Part shown: positions 16,963 to 25,426 of the stretch, in pieces
Layout: each line of letters begins with the position of its first letter
Position numbering within the stretch: position 1 is the first letter of the stretch
From: Sphingorhabdus sp. 109
GTDB lineage: Bacteria; Pseudomonadota; Alphaproteobacteria; Sphingomonadales; Sphingomonadaceae
Direction: 5' to 3'
Length of the DNA: 64,000 bases
Assembly (NCBI RefSeq): GCF_902506555.1
Contig: NZ_LR732707.1
Location: 334,001-398,000, forward strand
Made by a program: the position numbers and the translations under genes
The notes under the pieces: model-generated
What the model saw: only the letters and a program-made list of their open reading frames with translations
What the model was told of the DNA's origin: nothing
Databases searched by the model: none

Positions 16963-18479
16963 GCGGGTTGCCGGGAGACAAAAATAGCGCGTCCGGACTG
17001 GCGCAGAAGAAAAAGCGGGGATCTGGTCGGCGTACGGCAATTGTTGATATCGGCTCCAATTCCATCCGGCTGGTTGTCTATCAGGGGCCTGCGAGAGTTC
17101 CCGCAATTCTGTTCAATGAAAAGGTCATGGCCGGACTCGGTAAAGAATTGTCGACGACCGGCGCAATCGGCAAGGATTCAATTGCGCTTGCTACGCGTGG
17201 AATGAAGCGATTTTACCGACTTTGCATCGAAATGGACGTCGACAATGTACAGAGTTTTGCCACCGCAGCGGTCCGGGACGCCAGCAACGGCAAGGATTTG
17301 CTGAATATTGCCAGCGAGATCGGCTATGATGTTGCGGTGCTTCAAGGCGAAGAAGAAGCGGAGCTGGCAGCGCTCGGAGTGATCTCCGGAATTCCCGACG
17401 CTAGTGGAATAGTCGGCGATCTTGGCGGAGGCAGTCTGGAGCTGGCCATGGTCGATCAGGGCAGGGTGCTGGAGCGGTTTTCCTTTCCTCTAGGCGTACT
17501 GAGGGTGGCTGACCTGCGCGCCAAGGGGCAGGATGCGCTAAAAAGCAAAGTGCGCAAGATGCTAAAGAAAACCGGATGGGATAAGCAGGGGCAAGACCTC
17601 CCTTTCTATCTCGTCGGCGGTTCGTGGCGTTCGCTGGCCCGTCTGGACATGTTTGACAGTCAGTATCCGCTGCCGGTCATCCACAATTACGAGATGGAAC
17701 CCAGACGCGCGCGCCGGCTCGTCAGTCGCCTGGCCCAACTGAACAGGGACAAGTTGAAAAATGTCCCTGGATTATCAACCTCTCGGATACCAACGCTTAA
17801 GGACGCCGCATGGCTGTTGTCGCTGCTGGTCCGCTATCTGAATAGCAGCAAAATGGTGGTGTCCGCTTATGGCGTGCGGGAAGGCATGCTGTTCCACACT
17901 GTCAGCAAGCAGGAAGCCGCGCGCGATCCGCTTTTACTGGCAACCGAAGATACCGGTGCGGCTCAGGCTCGGTTCCCGGCAAATAGCAAGTTGCTGGGTA
18001 AATGGATTGCCGATATTTTCTCGGATGATCCGGTTGAATGGCACCGCATCCGTCAGGCTGCCTGTAATCTCGGTGATGTCGCCTGGCGCGCCAATCCCAA
18101 TTTTCGCGCGGAGCGAGGACTGGAAGTCGGATTGCATGGCAATTGGGTCGGCATTACCGGGCCGGAAAGGGAGATGCTGGGACAAGCGCTGTTTACCAGT
18201 TTCGGAGGCGGCAACGACGTCTTTCCTGGCGGCGGTAAACTGGCTAGCGCTGCGGCGACACGGCGGGCCATCGCCTGGGGTCTTGCGATGCGGCTGGGGC
18301 AACGGCTTAGTGGCGGTACCCGAACCCCGCTGGAGCAGACGCAAATCCGCAAGTCCGGAAAGAAGCTTGAACTCACGATCGCGGGTGATCTGGTTCATCT
18401 CTATGGCGATGTGGTTGCCAAGCGGCACGGGCATCTGGCAAATATGCTGGGGCTTGAGCCGGTGATGACTGCGGTTTAG
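16959..18479 (+). CDS. ppx: Exopolyphosphatase / pppGpp phosphohydrolase family protein
   Basis: Member of the Ppx/GppA branch of the actin-like ATPase superfamily, which removes terminal phosphate from polyphosphate or hydrolyses pppGpp. The two phosphate-binding loops are clear: IVDIGSNSIRLVVY (about residues 29-42) and GDLGGGSLELAMV (about 153-165). A C-terminal HD-like helical part extends the protein to 506 residues. The GTG start overlaps the ppk1 stop (GTGA), and the N-terminal 25 residues are basic and low in complexity, so a later start is conceivable. It ends immediately against the convergent rnd gene with no space between the stop codons. Preference between polyphosphate and pppGpp cannot be told by eye; the ppk1 neighbour favours polyphosphate. 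Confidence 0.93.
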   Translation: MSGLPGDKNSASGLAQKKKRGSGRRTAIVDIGSNSIRLVVYQGPARVPAILFNEKVMAGLGKELSTTGAIGKDSIALATRGMKRFYRLCIEMDVDNVQSFATAAVRDASNGKDLLNIASEIGYDVAVLQGEEEAELAALGVISGIPDASGIVGDLGGGSLELAMVDQGRVLERFSFPLGVLRVADLRAKGQDALKSKVRKMLKKTGWDKQGQDLPFYLVGGSWRSLARLDMFDSQYPLPVIHNYEMEPRRARRLVSRLAQLNRDKLKNVPGLSTSRIPTLKDAAWLLSLLVRYLNSSKMVVSAYGVREGMLFHTVSKQEAARDPLLLATEDTGAAQARFPANSKLLGKWIADIFSDDPVEWHRIRQAACNLGDVAWRANPNFRAERGLEVGLHGNWVGITGPEREMLGQALFTSFGGGNDVFPGGGKLASAAATRRAIAWGLAMRLGQRLSGGTRTPLEQTQIRKSGKKLELTIAGDLVHLYGDVVAKRHGHLANMLGLEPVMTAV

Positions 18480-19661
18480 CTATTCCGCATCGCCTTCCTG
18501 CTGGTGCGTCATCTTCAATTTTCCGTCCTTCACCGTGAAGCTGACGCGGCCTTCGATTAAATCCAGTGCGTCACGGCCGAATTCCTCATAGCGCCACCCC
18601 TCGAGCAGCGGCACATTTTCGCGTTCTCCGGCCACGATCCGTTCCAGATCATCGGCCCGTGCCAGCAGTCGCGATGCAACATTCATCTCTGCCGACCGGA
18701 TTTTTAGCAATAATTTGAGCAAATCCGTAACCAGTGCGTTGGATTTCCCGTTTTTGGGACGCCGGCCAACCTTCAGTGGGAGATCATCGCGTGACAGCGG
18801 TTCCGCCTGTTCGATTACTTCCATCAATCGTGCGCCGATATCATTATTCTTCCAGCCTGCCGACAGTCCGCGGACCTGTCCCAGCTTGGACTGATCCTTG
18901 GGAGGATGCGCTGCGATATCTGCCAGCGTTTCGTCGCGCATGATCCGGCCGCGTGGTAAATCCTTGGATTGGGCTTCGCGCTCCCGCCATGCGGCCAGCG
19001 CCTTCAGCCTGCCGAGCATCTCCAGATTACGGCCCTGCGATTTGACCCGCAGCCAGGACCTTTCCGGATCATTGACATAATTGTCGGGATCAGCGAGCTT
19101 TTCCATCTCGGCATTGATCCACATGCCCCGGCCGGTTTCGCGCAATTTGTCCAGCATCATCGGGAAGATCTTGGCGAGATGGGTAACATCGGCCACCGCA
19201 TATTCCAGTTGGCGCGCGTTGAGCGGACGGCGTGACCAGTCGGTAAAGCGGGCGCCCTTGTCCAGGGTGATGCCCAGCCAGCTATCCACGAGATTGGCAT
19301 AGCCGATCTGCTCGCTCTGTCCGATTGCCATGGCTGCAATCTGGGTATCAAAAATCGGGTGCGGGGTCTTGCCCGTCATATTGTGGATGATTTCGACATC
19401 CTGCCCGCCGGCATGGAAAATCTTGAGTACATTCTCATTCTCAACCAGCAATTCCATCAGCGGTCCGAGATCAATATCTTTGGCCAATGGATCAATTGCG
19501 GCGGCTTCCTTGCCATCGGAAATCTGGATGAGACAGAGGATAGGCCAATAGGTGTTCTCCCGCATGAACTCTGTATCGACTGCCACAAAGTCGGCAGTAG
19601 CAAAGCGGGCGCAAATATCGGCGATGTCCTGATTGGTCGTCAGCAAATTATGGATGTGCAT
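18480..19661 (-). CDS. rnd: Ribonuclease D
   Basis: A 3'-5' exoribonuclease of the DEDD family that trims tRNA precursors. The 393-residue protein shows ExoI motif VAVDTEFMRENTYWP (Asp29, Glu31), ExoII IFHAGGQDVEI and the ExoIII segment YAVADVTHLAKIF. Two HRDC-like helical regions follow (ALAAWREREAQSKDLPRGRIMRDETL and a more divergent second copy). Length and order match bacterial RNase D. It is convergent with ppx, with adjacent stop codons, and divergent from the small gene at 19734 with 72 bases between. Confidence 0.95.
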   Translation of the reverse strand: MHIHNLLTTNQDIADICARFATADFVAVDTEFMRENTYWPILCLIQISDGKEAAAIDPLAKDIDLGPLMELLVENENVLKIFHAGGQDVEIIHNMTGKTPHPIFDTQIAAMAIGQSEQIGYANLVDSWLGITLDKGARFTDWSRRPLNARQLEYAVADVTHLAKIFPMMLDKLRETGRGMWINAEMEKLADPDNYVNDPERSWLRVKSQGRNLEMLGRLKALAAWREREAQSKDLPRGRIMRDETLADIAAHPPKDQSKLGQVRGLSAGWKNNDIGARLMEVIEQAEPLSRDDLPLKVGRRPKNGKSNALVTDLLKLLLKIRSAEMNVASRLLARADDLERIVAGERENVPLLEGWRYEEFGRDALDLIEGRVSFTVKDGKLKMTHQQEGDAE

Positions 19662-19733
19662 TTTTATGCTATACAGCGGGTGGCTCGTCCCGCAAACAAT
19701 TCGTGGGCGCAGGATTAAAATTTGGGGGAAATC

Positions 19734-20066
19734 ATGACATTTTGGTCACTGGCTTTGATCAGCTTATTGGTATTGCTGTTGCTGGGGCAGATTATGGCAC
19801 AGTGGGGTGACGCCTGTCTGGCGGTAGCCGATCCCCGGCCGATTGGCGGCAAGACAATCGAGATTACGATCTTGGCCTGGGGCCTTGCTGCGCGGCGAGG
19901 GCGGTCTCTGCAGGTGGATGACTGCTATCAGCTCGGTATCAACGACATGCGTTTCTTCATGACTGGCAAAGCGGTTCTGGTCTGCCTGTTTACCTTCGGG
20001 TTTGTCCGAAAGGTCAGCATCGCCTATCGCTGCTATGCTGGCGATCATGGCGTCGGAGAAGCCTGA
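19734..20066 (+). CDS. Small membrane protein of unknown function
   Basis: A 110-residue protein. The ATG at 19734 has GGGGGAA at 19724-19730, better than the TTG at 19722. Residues about 3-23 form a hydrophobic helix and about 78-94 a second, shorter one, with a soluble part between (GLAARRGRSLQVDDCYQLG). The stop codon shares one base with the start of the flavin oxidase gene (TGATG), so the two are translationally coupled and may work together, perhaps as anchor or partner. I recognise no family. Confidence 0.6.
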   Translation: MTFWSLALISLLVLLLLGQIMAQWGDACLAVADPRPIGGKTIEITILAWGLAARRGRSLQVDDCYQLGINDMRFFMTGKAVLVCLFTFGFVRKVSIAYRCYAGDHGVGEA

Positions 20067-21580
20067 TGGCGCGGATCGTGAATCTCGGACAACAGGTCTG
20101 GACCAATTATCACCAGACCGCAGAATGCAACCTCAAGAGCCGGATCGAGCTGGTCAATAGCGACGAGAAAAACGGCCGGGCGCATCTGAAAGGCGTGGCC
20201 GAAACTGTCCGGGATTTGCTCGGGGAGGCGAGGCAGTATCAGATCCCGGTGCGACCGATCGGGGCGGGCTGGTCACCGTCGCCGATCAACGTGGTGGAAG
20301 ACGGCTGGCTGGTCGAGACCTTGCGGCTGAACCGGACCTATACAGTGGCGGCGAAAGATTTGCATGAAGATTGCGAAGTTGCCGCGGAAGCGCTGTTGCT
20401 GGTGCAGGCCGGCGCGACCGTCGACGAAGTTTACGAAAGTGCCGAAGAAATCGGCCGGTCGCTGCGAACCGGCGGGGCGAGCAACGGACAGAGCTTTGCC
20501 GGCGCCTGCGCCACCGGAACCCATGGCAGCGTTTGGCAGGCGGGCGGTATCCAGGACCATGTCCGGGCGGTGCAAATGGTGACACCCGAGCGGATATTGT
20601 GGATTTCGCCTGAAAAGCCCGTGCTGTCGGACGCGTTCATCGCCCAGACCGGTTCCGAAATCATTCGCGACGACCGGGTATTTGCCGCAGCCCAGTTGCA
20701 CATCGGCGCGATGGGCTTTGTCACCGCGATGCTTATCGAGACGGATCCGATCTATATGGTGCAGAATATCCAGAAAGCGACGAAGATAAGGCGCGAGCAT
20801 ATCGACTGGCTGTCGCGCGGCGAGTTCCGGAAATTTTCATGCGAATTCGGACTGAATGAAAATCCCTATTTTCAGCAGCTTATTATCAATCCTTTTGATC
20901 CTTTCGACAAGAAATGCCTGCTCCGCTTCCTCTACAAGCGCCCCTTTGATCCCAATATCCCGCCGCCGCCCCCGCGTGACATGGGAGCCGGCTATGACGC
21001 GCTGACCTTGCTCGGCAAGGCGATGGCGCACAGCGATCTGTTCAAGGGCGCGATCATGCAATTTGCGATGGAGCAGGGCTATCCCGACAACCGCGATGTC
21101 GATGATCCGCCGGCCATCGCCACCTGGGGGCATACCACCGAAGAGCATGCGCCGATCGCCAGTCTGTTCAACGGATCGGTTACACTTGATCGTAACAGGC
21201 TGGGAGAGGTCTTTGATCTGGTTATAGATAATTTCAAACGAGGCGGTGGTGGCACGGTCGTCACCCTGCGGTTCGTCCGGCAGGCCGCCGGTCTGCTCGC
21301 CCCCGCGCACTGGCCCGACAATGTCGTGATCGACTTTGACGGCCCCAATGTCGAATCCAGCCACAAGGGTTACAAGAAGGTGATCGAGGCGCTCGACGAG
21401 GCCGGGATTCCCTTCACCCGCCACTGGGGCAAGACCAACAATCTCGACGAGCAGCGGGTGAAGCGCGACTATGGCCAGAATTTCGCCGACTGGAAATGGG
21501 TCCAGGCACAGGTCATGCCGGACCCGGCGGACCGACAGGTTTTTGCCAATGAGGAACTTCGCAAGCTGGGTTTGATATAG
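20066..21580 (+). CDS. FAD-linked oxidase of the VAO/aldonolactone-oxidase type
   Basis: A 504-residue flavoprotein with a PCMH-type FAD-binding domain at about residues 35-220: VRPIGAGWSPSPIN, LLLVQAGATVDEVYESAEE, and SLRTGGASNGQSFAGACATGTHG, the last being the typical pyrophosphate and flavin loop. The C-terminal half resembles aldonolactone oxidases (gulonolactone/arabinonolactone type) only loosely; a Pro-rich turn (NIPPPPPRDMG) lies near residue 300. There is no histidine in the normal covalent-flavin position that I can point to with certainty. It is coupled to the small membrane protein upstream. Substrate unknown; an alcohol or lactone oxidase is the best guess. Confidence 0.8.
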   Translation: MARIVNLGQQVWTNYHQTAECNLKSRIELVNSDEKNGRAHLKGVAETVRDLLGEARQYQIPVRPIGAGWSPSPINVVEDGWLVETLRLNRTYTVAAKDLHEDCEVAAEALLLVQAGATVDEVYESAEEIGRSLRTGGASNGQSFAGACATGTHGSVWQAGGIQDHVRAVQMVTPERILWISPEKPVLSDAFIAQTGSEIIRDDRVFAAAQLHIGAMGFVTAMLIETDPIYMVQNIQKATKIRREHIDWLSRGEFRKFSCEFGLNENPYFQQLIINPFDPFDKKCLLRFLYKRPFDPNIPPPPPRDMGAGYDALTLLGKAMAHSDLFKGAIMQFAMEQGYPDNRDVDDPPAIATWGHTTEEHAPIASLFNGSVTLDRNRLGEVFDLVIDNFKRGGGGTVVTLRFVRQAAGLLAPAHWPDNVVIDFDGPNVESSHKGYKKVIEALDEAGIPFTRHWGKTNNLDEQRVKRDYGQNFADWKWVQAQVMPDPADRQVFANEELRKLGLI

Positions 21581-21883
21581 GCGGTTTGCGGGATCAGCGT
21601 TGAGATTGTGAGGGTTGGAGTGAGGTATCGGACAAGGCGGGGTATCGACGGCTTGAATGATCGCAGATTCCGATAGAAAATATGTGAAGGCGTTGAAATG
21701 GTTCTGGCTGTTATCCGTTGACCGCCTTATTTGCGGTCTCGCAGCTTAGCCAGATTCAATATCAGCTTAGCGCCCGATCTCGGTCATTCGGATAATATCC
21801 CGACTTGCTTGAGCGGAGGCATGCTGCATCAGGGCCAGAGGCAATCAGTCTCCACTTGCCCATTGCCATCGCAACAACATTCA
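21581..21883. other. Intergenic region between convergent genes
   Basis: About 300 bases between the flavin oxidase and the convergent TonB receptor. GACCGC (21720-21725) and GCGGTC (21733-21738) form a small hairpin with a 7-base loop but no T-run on either side. I see no gene in the rest. Confidence 0.5.
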
Positions 21884-23878
21884 TCATTCTCCACCGAACC
21901 GAAGCCTGATTCCTCCATTCAGGGTAAATCCGTCGAGCGGCGCCCATGCATCCACCGTCCATTGTCCACTTGCATCGCGCTGCGGCCGTAATAGCGGATC
22001 ATAGCGAGTCTGCCGCACATTGAGCAGATTTTCCGCATTGGCGAACAGACTGATCCGGCCCAAGACGATTTCGCCCAATATACCCAAATGCACATAGGGG
22101 CGGCTGCGCGTGCGAAAGGGATTGTCTTCAAGCGACTGCGCGCCGGTGTAATAGGCTTCAACCCCGATGCGTCCCTTGCCATGTTCTTCCCACATGCCGA
22201 CCAACCCTGCGGTATGCCGCGGTGTCAGCGGAACTTCGCGCCGTCCTAGGCCGGAAGCATCGGGTTCAGTGGCGTCGACATAGACGTAGCTGCCCGTCAC
22301 AGTAAAACCGTTTTGCTTATAGCGGACAAGCAGTTCCGATCCACGCACTTTGGTCGTTCCGTCGACATTGACAAGGCGTACCCGGTCCGGCGCAATTTCC
22401 TGCAGTCGCGTTGCGTTGTCTATGTCGGCACCGAACAATGTCACGCTGGCTTCAAATGGTCCGCTGGCATAGCCGACATCGAGTGATGCTGTCGCGGCGG
22501 TTTCAGCTTCGAGATCCCCGAGGGGTTCGAGCTGAGAAAGCCCGGCTGCCTCAATTTCGTCGACAAAGGGATTGGGCGCAAAAAAGCCGCCTCCGAGCGA
22601 TCCCCGGATGGTCCAGTTACCCGGACGGTAAAGCGCCGACAGGCGCGGGCTGAACTGGGTTCCGAACTCATCGTGAAAATCCACACGTCCGCTCCCCGCC
22701 AGAGTGAGTTCAGCACTTATCTCATGTTCCACTTGCGCAAATATGCCCGGCACGTCGTAGCTGTAATTAAACGCCGGGAAGCTTTCCGAACGGAAGGCGT
22801 CAGACTGGAAGGCGATCCCGCCAACCCAAGTGGTGGCCCCGCTCCCGCCCGAGACGGATGCTTCAGCGAACACGCTTTGGTGCCGGTCATCCTCCAATGT
22901 GGTGCCGAAACGGTGCAGATGGTCTTGCTGCATGGCGGAAGCGCGAAAATGCAAGATCATGCTATCGTCTATCGGTGTTTCGCCGACGAGGCCGGCATCG
23001 AAACGCTCCGTATCCTGCGTTTGTGGAAAGAATGTGCCATCGGGCACGGTTTGGCCGGTCAGCGTGCCGCCAACCCGTTCTTCCGTCATCGCGCCGAGCG
23101 TCAGATATAGGGAACTGCCGCTGCCATCGTCCCATTGAAAGCGAGGGCGCGCGGTGAAACGATCATATGAGGCTATATCATACCAACCGTCGCCATCGAT
23201 ATCCTGCCCGGTTTGGCGATGCGCGCCAGCGGTTAGCGACACACCGAGGCTGTCGCTTAACGGGGCAGATATATATCCGGTCAGGTCCTGCCCGTCGCGC
23301 GTAGTTGCGTTCGCCAGTATCTCGGCTTCAAACGCATCACCGGGGTTTTTGGAGATAAGGTTGATGACGCCCCCGAGCGCGGACGGACCATATAATGCGG
23401 AAGCCGCGCCCTTGATGATTTCGACTTGCCCGAGATCAGTTGGAGGAATCTGCAGCAAGCCGAGCGATGCGGCCTGGCCGCCGTAAAGCGGCAGGCCGTC
23501 AGCCAGCAGCTGGGTGTATCGCCCTTCCAGACCCTGAATCCGGATATTTGCAGCACCCAGCGCAGGCGAGGTGACTTGCACCCGAACACCGCCGGTTTCC
23601 GCAACCAGCATGGCAATATTGCCGGGGCGCATGATCGCCTTCTCTTCGATCTCTTCCCCCACAATCACTTCGACGCGGATCGGTTCATCCTGCACCCGGC
23701 GACGGTTGCGGGTTCCCTGAACGATGATTACTTGTTCAGCTTCCCCGCTGTGATGATCGTCCGCGTGGTTCGCCTCCGGGTGGTCAGCGGCGGGAGAATC
23801 CTGAGCGAATGCCGGAGCCGCAAGGACGATAGGGACGGCAGTGGCGATAAGCCGCCAATGCAGTAGGGAGCGGGTCAT
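21884..23878 (-). CDS. TonB-dependent receptor with His-rich N-terminus
   Basis: A 664-residue outer-membrane receptor. The start at 23878 gives a clean signal peptide (MTRSLLHW... ending AAPAFA); the frame is open further upstream but those residues overlap the next gene. After cleavage comes a His/Asp-rich stretch with His33, 38, 42 and 43, then the TonB box EQVIIVQGTR, a plug domain (GGVRVQVTSPALGAANIRIQGL, GAASALYGPSALGGVINLISK) and a barrel ending GIRLRFGGE. Plug sequences of this type occur in ferric-siderophore, cobalamin and metal receptors. The His-rich head and the CDF transporter just upstream on the same strand suggest a transition metal such as zinc, copper or cobalt; that is inference. 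The start is 43 bases from the CDF stop, so co-transcription is likely. Confidence 0.88.
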   Translation of the reverse strand: MTRSLLHWRLIATAVPIVLAAPAFAQDSPAADHPEANHADDHHSGEAEQVIIVQGTRNRRRVQDEPIRVEVIVGEEIEEKAIMRPGNIAMLVAETGGVRVQVTSPALGAANIRIQGLEGRYTQLLADGLPLYGGQAASLGLLQIPPTDLGQVEIIKGAASALYGPSALGGVINLISKNPGDAFEAEILANATTRDGQDLTGYISAPLSDSLGVSLTAGAHRQTGQDIDGDGWYDIASYDRFTARPRFQWDDGSGSSLYLTLGAMTEERVGGTLTGQTVPDGTFFPQTQDTERFDAGLVGETPIDDSMILHFRASAMQQDHLHRFGTTLEDDRHQSVFAEASVSGGSGATTWVGGIAFQSDAFRSESFPAFNYSYDVPGIFAQVEHEISAELTLAGSGRVDFHDEFGTQFSPRLSALYRPGNWTIRGSLGGGFFAPNPFVDEIEAAGLSQLEPLGDLEAETAATASLDVGYASGPFEASVTLFGADIDNATRLQEIAPDRVRLVNVDGTTKVRGSELLVRYKQNGFTVTGSYVYVDATEPDASGLGRREVPLTPRHTAGLVGMWEEHGKGRIGVEAYYTGAQSLEDNPFRTRSRPYVHLGILGEIVLGRISLFANAENLLNVRQTRYDPLLRPQRDASGQWTVDAWAPLDGFTLNGGIRLRFGGE

Positions 23879-23921
23879 TAGAATTCTTTCTTGATTGTGG
23901 AGAAAAATTTCGGCGCGTATT

Positions 23922-24542
23922 TCATGTCTGAGCAAGTTCTTTCCGGGCTTGGGAGAACACGTCAATGCTTCCCCATATCGCCAGCCAGGCCATGATAGAT
24001 GCGACCAGCAAATCGGGCCACGCATTGCCTGTGCCAAATACGCCCAGCGCCGCAACGAGGACTGCGATATTTCCGAGCGCGTCATTGCGGGAGCAAATCC
24101 AGGCGGAGCGCATATTGGCATCGCCATTGCGAAACCGAAGTAACATCAGCGCCACAATGATATTAACAACCAGCGCTGCTGCACCGATTATTCCCATCAT
24201 ATGCGGTTCAGGCTCGGACCCGGCGAAAAAACCGTAAATTGCGTAACCGATCACCCACAGGCCAAAGGCAAGCATCGTCGCACCTTTAACCAGCGCCGCG
24301 CGGGCTCGCCAGCTCAGCGCCATACCGGCGACAAACAGGCTGATCGCGTAATTGGCAGTATCGCCAAAAAAATCGAGCGCATCAGCTTGCAATGCGCGCG
24401 AATCCGCTGCCACGCCTGCGGCTATTTCCACCCCGAACATCGTGGCATTCGCGAATAGTGCGAACCACAATATCCGGCGCCACAGCGGGTCGTTGAGGCT
24501 ATTTCCCGAATCGGCGGGAACGTCGCAGCACGACTTTGCCAT
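23922..24542 (-). CDS. Cation diffusion facilitator family transporter (short type)
   Basis: Inner-membrane transporter of the CDF family, which exports divalent metals against protons. The 206-residue protein is nearly all membrane helices and lacks the cytoplasmic C-terminal domain of full-length CDFs (about 300 residues). The TM2 metal motif is ADALDFFGD (Asp54, Asp57, Asp61), with Asp where many Zn transporters have His; the TM5 segment is SRNDALGN. The N-terminus holds a CysCys pair (KSCCDVPA). A MerR-type promoter with a perfect 9-3-9 operator lies 42-62 bases upstream, so metal-inducible expression is likely, and the TonB receptor follows. The MerR gene that should sit divergently is broken. 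The metal is not identifiable by eye. Confidence 0.85.
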   Translation of the reverse strand: MAKSCCDVPADSGNSLNDPLWRRILWFALFANATMFGVEIAAGVAADSRALQADALDFFGDTANYAISLFVAGMALSWRARAALVKGATMLAFGLWVIGYAIYGFFAGSEPEPHMMGIIGAAALVVNIIVALMLLRFRNGDANMRSAWICSRNDALGNIAVLVAALGVFGTGNAWPDLLVASIMAWLAIWGSIDVFSQARKELAQT

Positions 24543-24576
24543 GAGTTGCGTCTCCTGTAGTTTCGAGTCGCAAAAC

Positions 24577-24607
24577 CCTATGCACCCTGTAGCTACTACA
24601 GGGTCAA
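24577..24607 (-). promoter_or_regulatory. MerR-type metal-responsive promoter of the CDF gene
   Basis: On the reverse strand TTGACC (24607-24602) and CATAGG (24582-24577) are separated by 19 bases, the long spacer typical of MerR-controlled promoters. The spacer is filled by a perfect dyad: ACCCTGTAG at 24584-24592, three bases, CTACAGGGT at 24596-24604. This matches operators of the MerR/CadR/PbrR/ZntR group. The CDF start codon is 35 bases below the -10. A MerR pseudogene begins 7 bases beyond the operator on the other strand. Confidence 0.85.
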
Positions 24608-24610
24608 TAT

Positions 24611-25008
24611 CTGCTTATCGGTGAATTGCCGAAGGCGACGAAAATCAAGGTCGAAACCATCTGCAGTTACGAACGCGAAAGCATATTGTCCGCAGTTGAG
24701 CGGACCGATACGAACTAGCGTGATTATTCCATTCGCACATCTGACGAAGCGGATCCTTGTCCGGCGTTTATTCGATCTCGGGTCCGGCATGGCTCAGGGG
24801 GAACTCGTAACTGGATTTGGCGGGCGATGATGACCAGCCATGCGGAGGTGTCGATGCACTGGTCCCCGACCATATGATCTATGCAAACCGCAAAATTGCT
24901 GACCTGACATGGCTGCGCGTAGATTAGTCAAAGCGTCTTGACGCGTGCGATAGCGGACGGATCGGTGAATGCCATATCGCGGAATTGCTTGGTGCGAGGC
25001 AGCGCTGA
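24611..25008 (+). pseudogene. Broken merR-family metal-responsive regulator
   Basis: Three reading frames must be joined to recover a MerR-family protein. Frame one from 24611 reads LLIGELPKATKIKVETICSYER, the family HTH start, but has CTG where ATG is expected and stops at a TAG (24716-24718) exactly where the family has Tyr in NYRDYS. A second frame from 24732 reads FAHLTKRILVRRLFDLG, and a third from 24826 reads DQPCGGVDAL and NRKIADLTWLRVD. Another TAG sits at 24925-24927, followed in frame by RLDACDSGRIGECHIAELLG, the C-terminal family pattern with only one Cys of the usual metal set. The gene faces the CDF gene across an intact MerR operator. It is clearly inactive. Confidence 0.85.
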
Positions 25009-25077
25009 GCGGTGGAAGATCGGTCTAAGCGGCCGCAGTGATATCTCGGTATCAATTCCGATCAGCGCGGACAGTCG

Positions 25078-25380
25078 AGCCAGCCTTTGACCGTTCGCCG
25101 GTTTTGGTCACACCGTATCATTGCTCTATCGATTCTGTGCTTATCGATACGCGAAACTGTCCCGTGATCTTGGTCGGTCAGTCCAGGTTGAGACTACTCG
25201 CCGAAGCAAACAACCAGGTCGGGAACAGTGTTTTGTGGCCGACGAGCAGCACTAATCAATATTTTTCTCCGATGGTGGCGACCAAAGATCCGGGGTTCTG
25301 CGGGTCATATTCCGTGGTCGCGTCGCCGACCTTCCTGCCAAGTCGAGCGGCGGTTTCCATCGTCCGGGAACCATCCGCCA
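25078..25380 (-). pseudogene. Remnant of a histidine-phosphatase (PGAM superfamily) gene
   Basis: Reading the reverse strand, DGSRTMETAARLGRK and TTEYDPQNPGSLVATI lead through an in-frame TGA (25256-25258) into VLLVGH. After a one-base frameshift the reading continues as NTVPDLVVCFGE, a TAG at 25194-25196, then LTDQDHGTVSRIDKHRIDR. Joined, this gives the C-terminal half of SixA-like histidine phosphatases (VGHSNTVPDLV, then HGT near the end). The N-terminal part with the RHAE motif is absent, replaced by the gene at 25427. So it is truncated, frameshifted and has stops: a dead fragment. Confidence 0.7.
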
Positions 25381-25426
25381 ACAACAGCGTAATGCCCTTA
25401 TGACCTCAGACAATGGAGAATCCGCC

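Noticed and set aside
21762-21883. Short reverse frame after the His-rich receptor
   Set aside because: About 40 codons, no family likeness and no ribosome site.
25038-25403. Forward frame of 121 codons in the decay island
   Set aside because: The reverse strand here holds the histidine-phosphatase remnant, which explains the openness; no ribosome site.
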